The notes: a model not told the origin generated them from the sequence alone. Counted from the first letter of the stretch, positions 48,205 through 57,391 are shown. The stretch: DNA of 64,000 nt from an uncultured Oscillibacter sp. (GCA_910578935.1 CAJTSM010000004.1:62001-126000), one strand, 5' to 3'. Numbers and translations are program-made.

Positions 48205-50315
48205 GTGCCCACCGCCCTTCTCTCAGACCGGGCCGCCGGGCCTGTCTCCAGGGTGATGTTGCCGATGGCCTGAATCTGCACCGCACTGGTGATCTCATTG
48301 AAGGACAGGACATAAACGCCGGGGTAGAACTGCGTAATCATCTTGGCGAAATAGCCTCGGATCACCTGGCTGACCAGGATGATCGGCGTCTGGGAAAGAT
48401 CGTTGAACTTTTTCATCTGATTGGCCAGCTGGGAAACGACTTGCTGCATCAAATCCGGGCCCATGGCCAGGTACACGCCCTGTTCGTTCCGGGTGAGAGA
48501 GGCAATGATTTTCTTTTCCACTTCCGCGTCCAGAGTGACGACGCGAAGCTGCCCATCCTCGCAGAAACGGCGGGTAATCGTCCGGGCCAAAGCGCCCCGG
48601 ACCTGCTCCGTGGCGGCGTCGATATCCCGGCCCTGGGTTAAGGCGTCGGCCAAGGTTTCCACGATCGCGCCCAAATCCTTAATGGGCACGCCCTCTTTCA
48701 ACAGGTTCCGCAGTACCTTCTCCAAAGTGGAATAGGAAACAATATTGGGAATGGCCTCCTCCACCAGCTCCGGGGAACTGCGTTTGAGGTTTTCCACCAG
48801 CTGGATGGTTTCCGTCCGTCCCAGCATCTCATAGGCGTATTTCTTCACCGTTTCGGACAGATGGGTCAGCATAACCGACAGGGGATCAATGACATTGTAT
48901 CCATAAATTTCCGCCATTTCCTTGTTCTCCGGCAGAATCCACCGGGAGGGAATGCCGTAGGCCGGTTCGATGGTTTCGATGCCGTCGATCTCCCCCAGGG
49001 GATTGGCAGGCTCCAGGGCCAGGTAATAATCTACCAGAATCTCGCCCCGGGCCACTTCCTCCCCCCGGATTCGGATAACGTATTGGTTCGTCCCCAGGGA
49101 AGACGCGTCATGAAGGCGAATGGAGGGGAAGACAAAGCCCATGTCCTGGGCATACTGACGGCGGAAGATGACAATGCGGCTGATGAGCTTGCCGCCGTGG
49201 CTTTCGTCCACCATGGGAATCAGGCTGTATCCGAACTCCATCTCAATGGGCTCCACCGAGAGGAGAGAATAGACGTTGTTGATATCTTTGTAATAATCCG
49301 TTTCGCTGGGCGCGGCGGTTTCGCTGGTCTGCTGCTGCTCCGCCGCCGCCTGAATGGCCGCGGTTTCCCGCCGCTCCCGCTCCATGCGGTTGCTGACAAA
49401 CCAGCCCACTCCCAACAGCAGGCCGCCGCCTACCGCCAGGGCAAGGCGGGGCGTATTGGGAATCGCCGCCAGGAACAGGAGAATGATGCCCGTGGTCATG
49501 ATGGCCCGGGGCTGGTTTTTGAACTGGCCGATGACGTCCTTGTTGAGGCTGCCCTCAGACACGGACCGGGTGACGATCATGCCGGTAGCGGTAGAGATCA
49601 TCAGTGCCGGCAGCTGGGAAACCAGGCCGTCGCCGATCGTGACGATGGAATACTTGGAAAGAACGTCGGTAAAGGTGCCGGCGTTCATGACCATGCCGAT
49701 GATGGTGCCGCCGATGAAATTGATCATGGTGATGATCAGGGACATGGTGGCGTCGCCCTTGACGATTTTGGTGGCGCCGTCCATGGCGCCGTAGAAATCG
49801 GCCTCTTTTTGGATCTTGTGCCGCCGCTCCTTGGCCTCCTGCTCGTTGATGAGGCCGGAGGAGAGGTCCGCGTCGATGGCCATCTGCTTGCCGGGCATGG
49901 CGTCCAGGGTGAACCGGGCGGCCACCTCGGCCACGCGCTCGGCGCCCTTGGTAATGACGATAAACTGCACCAGGACGATGATTAAGAAAATCACCACGCC
50001 GATGACGATATTTCCCCCGGTAATCAAATTGCCGAAGTTGGCAATGACCTCGCCGGCATATCCCTGGTAGAGAATCTGCCGGGTGGTGGAGACATTTAAT
50101 CCCAGCCGGAACAGCGTGGTAATCAGCAGCAACGATGGAAAAATTGAAAACTCCAGCGCTTCCGTGATGTTCATGGTAATCATCAACACCATGATGGAGA
50201 GGCCGATGTTCACCACCAGCAAAACGTCCAGCAGGGGCGTCGGCAGGGGGATGATCAAAAACAGGACAATGACCACGACGGCAAGGGATATTGCGTTGTC
50301 AAAAATTCTTCTCAA
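48201..50315 (-). CDS. flhA: Flagellar export gate protein FlhA
   Basis: 704 aa. The membrane half carries eight helices up to about residue 310, and the FHIPEP-type signature lies near 145-175 (RFTLDAMPGKQMAIDADLSS). A long cytoplasmic half (about 345-704) follows, ending in IGNITLETGPAARSERR. FlhA forms the nonameric export gate ring. The start is TTG at 50315 with GGAGGTGACC ten bases upstream. It is downstream of flhB. Confidence 0.97.
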   Translation of the reverse strand: MRRIFDNAISLAVVVIVLFLIIPLPTPLLDVLLVVNIGLSIMVLMITMNITEALEFSIFPSLLLITTLFRLGLNVSTTRQILYQGYAGEVIANFGNLITGGNIVIGVVIFLIIVLVQFIVITKGAERVAEVAARFTLDAMPGKQMAIDADLSSGLINEQEAKERRHKIQKEADFYGAMDGATKIVKGDATMSLIITMINFIGGTIIGMVMNAGTFTDVLSKYSIVTIGDGLVSQLPALMISTATGMIVTRSVSEGSLNKDVIGQFKNQPRAIMTTGIILLFLAAIPNTPRLALAVGGGLLLGVGWFVSNRMERERRETAAIQAAAEQQQTSETAAPSETDYYKDINNVYSLLSVEPIEMEFGYSLIPMVDESHGGKLISRIVIFRRQYAQDMGFVFPSIRLHDASSLGTNQYVIRIRGEEVARGEILVDYYLALEPANPLGEIDGIETIEPAYGIPSRWILPENKEMAEIYGYNVIDPLSVMLTHLSETVKKYAYEMLGRTETIQLVENLKRSSPELVEEAIPNIVSYSTLEKVLRNLLKEGVPIKDLGAIVETLADALTQGRDIDAATEQVRGALARTITRRFCEDGQLRVVTLDAEVEKKIIASLTRNEQGVYLAMGPDLMQQVVSQLANQMKKFNDLSQTPIILVSQVIRGYFAKMITQFYPGVYVLSFNEITSAVQIQAIGNITLETGPAARSERRAVGT

Positions 50316-50399
50316 GCGCCGGTCACCTCCTGTTCCACAGATTCCTTTCCGCCCCGGCTCCGGGCCGGTCTGCCTTATCCTTTGGACAAAGCGGCAAAT

Positions 50400-51473
50400 T
50401 TATTTTACCAGCTTGTGGTTCTCATTCAGCCGGAAGATATAAACCAGCACTTCCGCCACGGGGTTGTAAAGCTCCGGCGGAATTTCCTGGTTCAGCTCCG
50501 CGTCCGCGTAAAGAGCGCGGGCCAGCGGTACGTTCTCAATGACGGTTACCTTGTGTTCCTCCGCCACCTTCACGATACGCAGCGCCAAGGAATCCTGCCC
50601 CTTGGCAAGGACGATGGGGGCCGCGTCCTCGTCCGGATGATACCGGAGGGCCACGGCGAAATGCGTGGGGTTTCGAATGACCACGTCGGCCTGGGGAACC
50701 TGCTGCATCATGCGGCTCATGGCCCGCTTGCGCTGCATTTCCTTAATTTTCCCCTTGATTTGGGGATCGCCTTCCAGCTGTTTGTACTCTTCCTTAATTT
50801 CCTGTTTGCTCATCCGGATCTGCCGCTCGTAATCCCACCATTGGTAAAGGAAGTCCAGCGCCGCCAGGGCAATGAAGGCCAGACCGATCTTCACCACCAT
50901 GTTTACGCCCTGGGAGAACAGATGCCGGGAGGATGCGTGCAAATCCACATACAGGTATTTTGCGCTCTCATGAAACATACCGTCAATGCTCATATAGACA
51001 ATAATCATGAGAATGCTGATTTTTAAAAGGCCCTTCAGGGCATTGACCAGACTCTTCAGGGAAAACAGCCGTTTAAAGCCCTCTATGGGGTTGAGGCGGC
51101 TGAACTTCGGCTTCATCAGCTCTCCGCTGACCATCAGGCGGGTCTGCGCGAAAGTAGCGGCTATGGCGCAGAACGCCGTCACCAAAGTAATGGGGAGCAC
51201 AGTCCTGGCCAGCAGCCCCAAAGACTGCGCCGTCAAATCATGGAGGATATCCCCGATGGCCAGTCCTCCGGCCAAGTCCACCTTGGTAAAACAAAAGCGC
51301 ATGAATCCGGTGAGCTGCTCCGCGATCTTTCCGGACATGATCCAGAAAGCGCCGAAAGAGCCCAGCAGCGTAACCACAGCCACAGCGTCCTGGCTGAGGA
51401 AGACATTACCCTTCTTCCGTTCGTCTCTTCGCTTTTTTGGGGTTGCTTTTTCGGTCTTAGAACTGTCCGCCAA
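50400..51473 (-). CDS. flhB: Flagellar export switch protein FlhB
   Basis: 357 aa. Four membrane helices follow the start KATPKKRRDERKKG, with the cytoplasmic domain from about 215. The autocleavage motif NPTH at 268-271 is intact. It controls the switch from hook to filament export with FliK. The start is TTG behind a GGGGGG site, with no better ATG in frame. It is paired in function with the shorter paralogue at 18659-18994. Confidence 0.96.
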   Translation of the reverse strand: MADSSKTEKATPKKRRDERKKGNVFLSQDAVAVVTLLGSFGAFWIMSGKIAEQLTGFMRFCFTKVDLAGGLAIGDILHDLTAQSLGLLARTVLPITLVTAFCAIAATFAQTRLMVSGELMKPKFSRLNPIEGFKRLFSLKSLVNALKGLLKISILMIIVYMSIDGMFHESAKYLYVDLHASSRHLFSQGVNMVVKIGLAFIALAALDFLYQWWDYERQIRMSKQEIKEEYKQLEGDPQIKGKIKEMQRKRAMSRMMQQVPQADVVIRNPTHFAVALRYHPDEDAAPIVLAKGQDSLALRIVKVAEEHKVTVIENVPLARALYADAELNQEIPPELYNPVAEVLVYIFRLNENHKLVK

Positions 51474-51511
51474 CGTTCATCCCCCCTTTCGGACATTCCG
51501 GCGGCAAAGGG

Positions 51512-52276
51512 CTATGCCATCAGCCGCAGCATCGTTTGAAGGCTGTTCAGCATCGTCTGCTCCACCTCCAGGAGGAACTCGCTGACAGGAAGCATCAGCA
51601 GCAGCAGCAACGCCAGGCCGATGATGACCTTCAGCTCGATATTGATGGAAAACACATTGATCTGGGGGATGACTTTCATTAAAACGCCCATCCCCAACTG
51701 TCCGATCAGCTCCGCCGCCAAAACCGGCATAGCGAGCTTTACCGCCAGAACGGTGCACTCGATAAACAGTTCCAGCGCCAAATTGGTCACGTCGTTCCCA
51801 ATGGAAACGCCGCCATAGCTCACGATCTGGCCGGAGGTAATCATGATCCGCATCAACGTATGATGGCCGTTTCCGGCGAAAAAAAGCAGGATCATCAGGG
51901 TGTTCAGCAGCGTGCCAGTCACGGACATGTTGGACTGGGAGCCGGAGTCATAGATCTGGTTCATGGTCATACCCATCTGGGTGTCGATGGCCAAACCCGC
52001 CATCTGGGGAATATAGAAGAAAAAATGAACCACCAGACCCAAGACAAGACCCACGCCCACCTCCAGCAAAATTGCGCCGGCCAGGGGCAGCACCCCGCTT
52101 GGCGGTTCCAGCCGCCCGCCCGTTACCGAATAGGTAAAGGCCGAGAGAACCAGCGTAAATCCCGCCCGAAATATCCCGGGGAAGTTCTGGCGGCTCAGCA
52201 GGGGATTGAACCCCACAAAACCGCTCATCCGGGCCGTGATCAGCAAAAAGAGCGTCAGAGCCCCTTCGTCTATCAT
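51512..52276 (-). CDS. fliR: Flagellar export gate protein FliR
   Basis: 254 aa integral membrane protein with about six helices. It contains SGFVGFNPLLSRQNFPGIFR and LAVKLAMPVLAAELIGQLGMGV, in line with FliR. It is part of the FliPQR export channel. GGAGGCGCC precedes the ATG. It is 11 bp after fliQ and 38 bp before flhB. Confidence 0.94.
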   Translation of the reverse strand: MIDEGALTLFLLITARMSGFVGFNPLLSRQNFPGIFRAGFTLVLSAFTYSVTGGRLEPPSGVLPLAGAILLEVGVGLVLGLVVHFFFYIPQMAGLAIDTQMGMTMNQIYDSGSQSNMSVTGTLLNTLMILLFFAGNGHHTLMRIMITSGQIVSYGGVSIGNDVTNLALELFIECTVLAVKLAMPVLAAELIGQLGMGVLMKVIPQINVFSINIELKVIIGLALLLLLMLPVSEFLLEVEQTMLNSLQTMLRLMA

Positions 52277-52287
52277 AGGCGCCTCCG

Positions 52288-52551
52288 CTAAATGGCCGTC
52301 ATAATGTCAAAAATCTCCCGGGTGTATTCCTGGAGCGTTGTCAGCATCCAGCCTCCGGCCACAAGGAGAACGCCCACAATGATGACTACCTTCAGAATAA
52401 AGCCAATGGTCTGCTCATGGATCTGCGTCACCGCTTGAAAAATTGCCACAAGCACACCGGCAAACATGCTTAAAACCAGCATGGGTCCGCCCAGCTTTAT
52501 GACCACGCCCACGGCGTCCCGCATCACGTCGGTTATCATTCCTGTATCCAT
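52288..52551 (-). CDS. fliQ: Flagellar export gate protein FliQ
   Basis: 87 aa, two transmembrane helices, with GGPMLVLSMFAGVLVAIFQA and HEQTIGFILKVVII. This is the usual size and pattern of FliQ, which helps form the export channel. AGGAGG-like site GCGGAGGACC precedes the ATG. It lies 14 bp after fliP. Confidence 0.95.
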   Translation of the reverse strand: MDTGMITDVMRDAVGVVIKLGGPMLVLSMFAGVLVAIFQAVTQIHEQTIGFILKVVIIVGVLLVAGGWMLTTLQEYTREIFDIMTAI

Positions 52552-52565
52552 TTGCCGGTCCTCCG

Positions 52566-53240
52566 CTAGTTAAAACCCCGGACCAGGGTAGAGAACAACA
52601 GCTCCCACCCGTTCAGAGTCACGAACAGCAGCAGCTTGAAAGGCGCGGAAATCATGGACGGCGGCAGCATAATCATACCCATGGACATCAGCGTACAGGA
52701 CACCACAATGTCGATCAGCATAAAGGGAATATACAGCAGCAGTCCGATGGTAAACGCCTTCGACAGCTCGCAGGTCACAAAAGCGGGCACAATAATCCGC
52801 AGCGGCAGCGCTTCCACCACCGTCTGGGTATTCACGGTTTCCGGCATTTCCACGTGAGCCATGTCGCAGAACATCTCCAGCGTGTTGATCCTGGTATTCC
52901 GCACCATAAATTCCGCCAGAGGCACCGTAGCCCGTTCAAAAAACTCCTCCTGGGAGATTTCCTCCGCGGTGTAAGGCTCGTAGGCCTCTTCCTGAATACG
53001 GGTAATGGTGGGCGACATCGTGAAAAATGTCAGAAACAGCGCCAGTCCGATCAACACAAGGTTGGGAGGCGTCTGTTGTGTGCCCATGGCGTTGCGCAGG
53101 AACGAAAAGGAGATGATAAACCGGGTGAAGGACGTCATCATCACCACGAGAGAGGGCAGGAGCGTGATTGCCGTCATCAAAAAAATAATTTCCAGCGCCT
53201 GCACGTTCTCGCCGTTTACATTGATCAGCCCTTCCGGCAC
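52566..53240 (-). CDS. fliP: Flagellar export gate protein FliP
   Basis: 224 aa, with EIIFLMTAITLLPSLVVMMT, FTRFIISFSFLRNAMGTQQT and C-terminal IVPAFVTCELSKAFTIG, MLIDIVVSCTLMSMGMIMLP. It is shorter at the N-terminus than FliP proteins with a cleaved signal. The start is GTG at 53240, with GGAGG ten bases upstream; that ribosome site overlaps the fliO stop. It is the FliPQR channel core. Confidence 0.96.
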   Translation of the reverse strand: MPEGLINVNGENVQALEIIFLMTAITLLPSLVVMMTSFTRFIISFSFLRNAMGTQQTPPNLVLIGLALFLTFFTMSPTITRIQEEAYEPYTAEEISQEEFFERATVPLAEFMVRNTRINTLEMFCDMAHVEMPETVNTQTVVEALPLRIIVPAFVTCELSKAFTIGLLLYIPFMLIDIVVSCTLMSMGMIMLPPSMISAPFKLLLFVTLNGWELLFSTLVRGFN

Positions 53241-53247
53241 CTCCGGT

Positions 53248-53616
53248 TCACCTCCGTCCCTTTTGTTTCATAACCGTGAGAAAGGCCTCCTTAAAGCCCG
53301 GCCGTTCTCCCGCCGTTTCCGGCGGCTTCCAGGAGGCGGCCTCTTCCGCGGTGAGCTCCGCCAGCAGGGTTATTCCTGCGGTGCCGGCTCCCAGGAGCAG
53401 ATACCGCTCCCCCACCCGGGCCAGGACCACGCTCTGGTCCCGCCCCAGGGGCAGCCGGTCCAAAACCTCCATCCGCCGTCCTCCTGTAAAGGCGCCCAAT
53501 GCTCCCCGGCCCGCCACATACTTCGTAAACCAGTAGGCCAGGCCGATAATCAGGACAACGCAGACAAGCATCCATAAAAAGGAGGCCAGGGCCGCGTCAC
53601 CTTCCAGGTTCAGCAT
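53248..53616 (-). CDS. fliO: Flagellar biosynthesis protein FliO
   Basis: 122 aa. A single transmembrane helix (about 11-30) is followed by a short cytoplasmic beta domain (RMEVLDRLPLGRDQSVVLA, LLLGAGTAGITLLAEL) and a basic tail. FliO aids FliP assembly. It sits 3 bp after cheY and ahead of fliP. The Bacillus order is cheY-fliZ(fliO)-fliP, as here. Confidence 0.9.
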   Translation of the reverse strand: MLNLEGDAALASFLWMLVCVVLIIGLAYWFTKYVAGRGALGAFTGGRRMEVLDRLPLGRDQSVVLARVGERYLLLGAGTAGITLLAELTAEEAASWKPPETAGERPGFKEAFLTVMKQKGRR

Positions 53617-53619
53617 CCG

Positions 53620-53988
53620 TCAGGGATTCCCCAGAATGGTGCTGACGGTCTTCAGCACCCGGTCGGGCTTAAAGGGCTTGACAATGAAGTCCTTCGCCCC
53701 GGAGCGCACCGCGTCCATGACCATGCTCTCCTGGCCCATGGCGGAGCACATAACCACGTTGGCGCTGCTGTCCTTGGCCCGGATCGCCTTCAGCGCCTCC
53801 AGGCCGTCCATATTGGGCATGGTGATGTCCATAATCACCAGGTCCGGGCCGATCTCGCCGAATTTCTCCACGGCGTCGGCTCCATCCACAGCCTCAAACA
53901 GCTCCGTATATCCGTTTTTGCTCAGGGTGTCCTTAATCATCTTCCGCATAAAGGCGGCGTCGTCGACCAACAGAATCTTCTTAGCCAT
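53620..53988 (-). CDS. cheY: Chemotaxis response regulator CheY
   Basis: 122 aa single receiver. Asp9 and Asp10 start the acidic pocket, Asp54 in LVIMDITMPNMDG is the phospho-acceptor, with Ser82 and Lys104 (VKPF). CheY-P binds the switch proteins FliM and FliY; both carry the binding motif here. It is 85 bp after fliY and 3 bp before fliO. AAGGAAGG precedes the ATG. Confidence 0.97.
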   Translation of the reverse strand: MAKKILLVDDAAFMRKMIKDTLSKNGYTELFEAVDGADAVEKFGEIGPDLVIMDITMPNMDGLEALKAIRAKDSSANVVMCSAMGQESMVMDAVRSGAKDFIVKPFKPDRVLKTVSTILGNP

Positions 53989-54073
53989 TGTCGTATTCCT
54001 TCCTTCTTATCGAAATCATAATATGCCTTGATCGTGTTATCTCAAAAGCGCCTGCCGGCTTTCGTCCGGGCGC

Positions 54074-55546
54074 TTATTTCTTCACCAGCTCGATCACGGG
54101 GTCTTGTACGATCTCGGTGATCCGGACGCCGAAGTTGTCGTCAATCACCACCACGTCGCCTTTCGCTACGCATTTGCCGTTGACGAACAAGTCCACCTGG
54201 TCCCCCGCCAGCTTGTCGAGAACCACCAGAGAGCCTTTGGAAAACTCCAAGATGTCCTGCACCTTTCGCTGGGTGCGGCCAATTTCCACCGTCACCTGGA
54301 GGGGAACCTCCATAATAAGATCCAGGTTTTGGGCCTGCTCCTTCCCCAATGCCGCCGCCGGGTCCATCTCCCGCAGGGGCGCGGGACGGGTGGCGATGAC
54401 TTTGGGCTCCGGCGCGGGAGCCGCCTGGGGCGGATAAGGATAGGGATAGGGATAATACATCGGCGGATACATGCTGTTCATTCCCTCCGGCATGGGGTAC
54501 GGCATGGGAGGCATCTGCGGCGCCGGCTGCTGAGAGGGCTGCTGTGCCGCAGGCTGGGGGGCCGGCTGAGGCGCGGGCTGCGCCGCCGGAGTCGGGGCGG
54601 GAGCAGGCGCAGGGGTTCCGCCGGCCGCGCCGGACATCATTGCTTCGATTTCCTCCTGGCTCATCTTCCGGCCGGAAGACGGGGCGGGCTCCGGCGCGGG
54701 GGCAGGCGCGGCCTCTTCCGCTCCGCCGCCCATACCGGCCAGCATGGCCTCAATCTCCTCCTGGCTCATCTTTCCGCCGGAAGAAGAGGCGGCGGGTTCC
54801 GGAGCGGGGGCAGGCGCGGGCGCGGCCTCTCCGCCACCCATCCCGGCCAGCATGGCCTCAATCTCCTCCTGGCTCATCTTTCCGCCGGAAGAAGAGGCGG
54901 CAGGTTCCGGAGCGGGGGCAGGCGCAGGCGCGGCCTCTTCCGCCCCGTCGTCGCCCAGGCCCAGGCCCTTCAGGAGCTCCTTTGCCAGCTCCACGCTCAT
55001 CACGTTCATGAACTCGCTCTCCAGAGCTCCCTCAATTTTGAGGGCAAAACGGACGATGACAATGGTGTCCGCTCCCTGGGGAAGATGATTCTGCTTAAAA
55101 GCCTCCAGATCCTCCAGTTCAAAGGGCTGGGGGGTGGAAATATCCACTTGATAGCCCAGGAAATCGCTCATGGCCGTAGCAGCCGCGCCCATCATCTGGT
55201 TCATAACTTCGCACACGGCGCTGATGGTCAGTTCGTTAAGCTCAAACTCCTCATCCGGCGTTTCGCCGCCCATCAGGATATCCACGATGACCTTGATATC
55301 ACTGCGCTTCAGCAGCATAATATTGCTGCCCGCCAGGCCCTCTACATACCGGATCTCGATGCCCATAGCGGGCTCCAAATTGCCCAGGGCAAAATCCGCC
55401 GTTTTGATGGACGTAACCTTGGGCGTGGTGATATCCACTCTGTGCTCCAGAAGATTGGATACCGCTGTGGCAGAGGAGCCAAGGCTGATATTCATCATTT
55501 CCCCGAGGGCGTCAATCTCCATCGGGCTAAATAATTTTTTCTCCAT
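54074..55546 (-). CDS. fliY: Flagellar switch protein FliY with three internal CheY-binding-type motifs
   Basis: 490 aa. Residues about 5-195 are CheC-like with two phosphatase motifs (LGEMMNISLGSSATAVSNL and SAVCEVMNQMMGAAATAM). Residues about 203-400 are an Ala/Pro-rich linker, and residues about 405-490 are the FliN domain (MEVPLQVTVEIGRTQRKVQD). FliY in other Firmicutes has one N-terminal CheY-P-binding helix of the LSQDEIDALL type. Here three copies (MSQEEIEAML, MSQEEIEAML, MSQEEIEAMM) sit in the linker at 224-235, 260-271 and 295-306, while the N-terminus goes straight into the CheC domain. The repeat unit is 36 aa. Tyr/Pro-rich stretch near 345-375. Located between fliM and cheY. Confidence 0.94.
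   Translation of the reverse strand: MEKKLFSPMEIDALGEMMNISLGSSATAVSNLLEHRVDITTPKVTSIKTADFALGNLEPAMGIEIRYVEGLAGSNIMLLKRSDIKVIVDILMGGETPDEEFELNELTISAVCEVMNQMMGAAATAMSDFLGYQVDISTPQPFELEDLEAFKQNHLPQGADTIVIVRFALKIEGALESEFMNVMSVELAKELLKGLGLGDDGAEEAAPAPAPAPEPAASSSGGKMSQEEIEAMLAGMGGGEAAPAPAPAPEPAASSSGGKMSQEEIEAMLAGMGGGAEEAAPAPAPEPAPSSGRKMSQEEIEAMMSGAAGGTPAPAPAPTPAAQPAPQPAPQPAAQQPSQQPAPQMPPMPYPMPEGMNSMYPPMYYPYPYPYPPQAAPAPEPKVIATRPAPLREMDPAAALGKEQAQNLDLIMEVPLQVTVEIGRTQRKVQDILEFSKGSLVVLDKLAGDQVDLFVNGKCVAKGDVVVIDDNFGVRITEIVQDPVIELVKK
54735..54950 (-). repeat. Two 108-bp tandem repeats in fliY (third degenerate copy at about 54636-54734)
   Basis: CCGGCCAGCATGGCCTCAAT starts near 54735 and again near 54843, offset 108 bp (36 codons). 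The copies are nearly identical in DNA, with a diverged third copy to the left of about 99 bp. Each encodes one MSQEEIEAM motif plus an Ala/Pro linker. The high DNA identity implies recent expansion. Confidence 0.85.
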
Positions 55547-55551
55547 TCCGT

Positions 55552-56556
55552 CTACTCGCTCCTTTGCTCAAGCTGATAGCATACTTCATCTATCTTCACA
55601 GCCATATTTTTCTTATGGGTACCCATTTTTCCGGTGAACCAGTGGTAGCCGCCGATTTCCAAGTAAACGGGGGACTCTTTGGACTGCCCAAGGTCAATGA
55701 CGTCTCCCACGTTCAAATGGTAAATGTCGCTGAGGGAGAGCTGGGCGCTGGCCAGCTCCGCGATAATCTCCAGCTTGGAGTCCCGCAGCTTGTCGAAAAT
55801 CTCGTCGGATTTGTCCTCCGCCGCCGTCCGGCGCAGGGGGCTCTCCCGGCTGATTTCCGCAAACACATTGGTCAGGACTTCTCCCGGAAGGCACACGCTC
55901 ATCCGTCCCGCCATATTGGGAAACTGCAATTTCAAATCTACGATGACCACCGTCTCATCCAGGCCGATCACCTGGTTCAGCGTGGGGTTGACTTCTGTCC
56001 GGCTGTATTCGAAACGGATGGGTACGTAGTTCTCCCAGCTCCGGTCCATCACCTTGACCGTGTCGCTGGCCAGGTCTTCGTAGAGTTTCAGTTCCAGGTC
56101 CGTGTAGCTGTAATCGGACTCCAACTCGTCGTCCACGGCGCCTTCGCCGCCCAGCATCCGGTCCATCATGCTCAGCGCCGTACTGGTGGAGATGAACAGC
56201 ATCGCCGGAGTTTCCTGTATCTGCCCTTTCAGCTCCACGTCAATCATGCCCAGCACATCGCCCTCTGTCAGGGCGTTGGAAAACTCAAAATAGCGCTGCT
56301 CCTCAATGCTCTCTACCGTAACTTCACAGGTGGAGCGGAGGCGGGCGTTCAGCCGGGAGCTGATCACCCGGGAATAGTTATCAAAAATGCCGTTCAGCAT
56401 TTTAATGCGGTCTTTGGTGAATTTGCGGGGACTGCTGAAGTCGTATTTCTGGTATTTCTTTTCCTGCTTTTCAGCGGACGGCTCCGAATCCTTTTCTCCG
56501 CTTCGAACCGCGTTCAGCAAAGCGTCGATTTGCGCTTGCGATAATACGTCTGCCAT
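55552..56556 (-). CDS. fliM: Flagellar motor switch protein FliM
   Basis: 334 aa. The N-terminal CheY-P-binding helix VLSQAQIDALL is at residues 4-14. The middle domain carries FISTSTALSMMDRMLGG with the conserved GG, and the C-terminal FliN-like domain has LSDIYHLNVGDVIDLGQ. It sets rotation direction. GGGGGGATGAT lies ahead of the ATG. It follows motB by 52 bp with no fliL between, and precedes fliY by 5 bp. Confidence 0.97.
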   Translation of the reverse strand: MADVLSQAQIDALLNAVRSGEKDSEPSAEKQEKKYQKYDFSSPRKFTKDRIKMLNGIFDNYSRVISSRLNARLRSTCEVTVESIEEQRYFEFSNALTEGDVLGMIDVELKGQIQETPAMLFISTSTALSMMDRMLGGEGAVDDELESDYSYTDLELKLYEDLASDTVKVMDRSWENYVPIRFEYSRTEVNPTLNQVIGLDETVVIVDLKLQFPNMAGRMSVCLPGEVLTNVFAEISRESPLRRTAAEDKSDEIFDKLRDSKLEIIAELASAQLSLSDIYHLNVGDVIDLGQSKESPVYLEIGGYHWFTGKMGTHKKNMAVKIDEVCYQLEQRSE

Positions 56557-56608
56557 ATCATCCCCCCTATTCTGCTTGGATTCCGGCCAAAGGCCGCCGG
56601 TGGCCCTT

Positions 56609-57391
56609 TTACGACGTCATCACAATGTATTGCTGGATGCCGCCCTGTTCCGCCATTTCGGCTTCGATATCCCGGCCGCTGATGATCATTTCCACCCGGC
56701 GGTTTTTCGCCCGGTTTTCGGCCGTGTCGTTGGGCGCGATGGGCCGCCATTCGCCAAAGCCCTCGCTGACCAGGCAGCTGGGAGGCACGTCGCTGTGCTG
56801 CTGAATGTATATCACCACATTGGTGGCCCGCTCGCTGGCCAGGGTTCGGTCTTTAATGACCCCGTTGGGCCCCTGGCCCGCCCGGGCGGTGTGGCCCTGA
56901 ATGCGGACCTCGTCCAAAGATGTGGCAACGCCGCTGAGCATCTCGCATACGGAATCCAGCACGGGGTATGCCTCTTTCAAAATCACAGAGCTGTCCCCGC
57001 CGAAGAAGACGGACTGACTGAAGGTAATAAAAATCTTCCCGCCGTCCTGACTGACCGTCACCGCGTCCTGGAGGTTTTGCTGCTGGACATACTCCTGAAT
57101 CTGCTGGAAAAGGGCCTCCATGTCCTGGTCCACCTGCTCCTGGAGGTCAACCGGGGCGATGCCTTGGTCGCCAGGGTCGGCACTGGGGCCCGGCGTCCCC
57201 TCAATAGTGGGCTGCGGGTCCGGGACGGCGTTGGGGTTGAAGCTCTGAACGATGGCTTTCCACTTATCCTCGCTGATCGTAGACATGGAGTACAGCAGCA
57301 CGAAGAAACACAGCAGCAGCGTCACCATGTCGCCGTAAGTATCCATCCAGTTCGCGCCGCCGCCTCCGCTGCTTTTTTTCTTAAGAGCCAT
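56609..57391 (-). CDS. motB: Stator protein MotB
   Basis: 260 aa. N-terminal WMDTYGDMVTLLLCFFVLLY contains the proton-binding Asp (Asp21) in the single membrane helix. A linker rich in Pro/Asp/Gln precedes the OmpA-like peptidoglycan-binding domain, with IQGHTARAGQGPNG and NRAKNRRVEMII. It anchors the stator to the cell wall and conducts ions with MotA. GGTGAGCGG precedes the ATG. The motA-motB pair lies between flbD and fliM. Confidence 0.96.
   Translation of the reverse strand: MALKKKSSGGGGANWMDTYGDMVTLLLCFFVLLYSMSTISEDKWKAIVQSFNPNAVPDPQPTIEGTPGPSADPGDQGIAPVDLQEQVDQDMEALFQQIQEYVQQQNLQDAVTVSQDGGKIFITFSQSVFFGGDSSVILKEAYPVLDSVCEMLSGVATSLDEVRIQGHTARAGQGPNGVIKDRTLASERATNVVIYIQQHSDVPPSCLVSEGFGEWRPIAPNDTAENRAKNRRVEMIISGRDIEAEMAEQGGIQQYIVMTS

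Noticed and set aside
54636..54950. Tandem repeats considered as a CRISPR or minisatellite array
   Set aside because: Units are in frame, code for a conserved motif within fliY and have no spacers.
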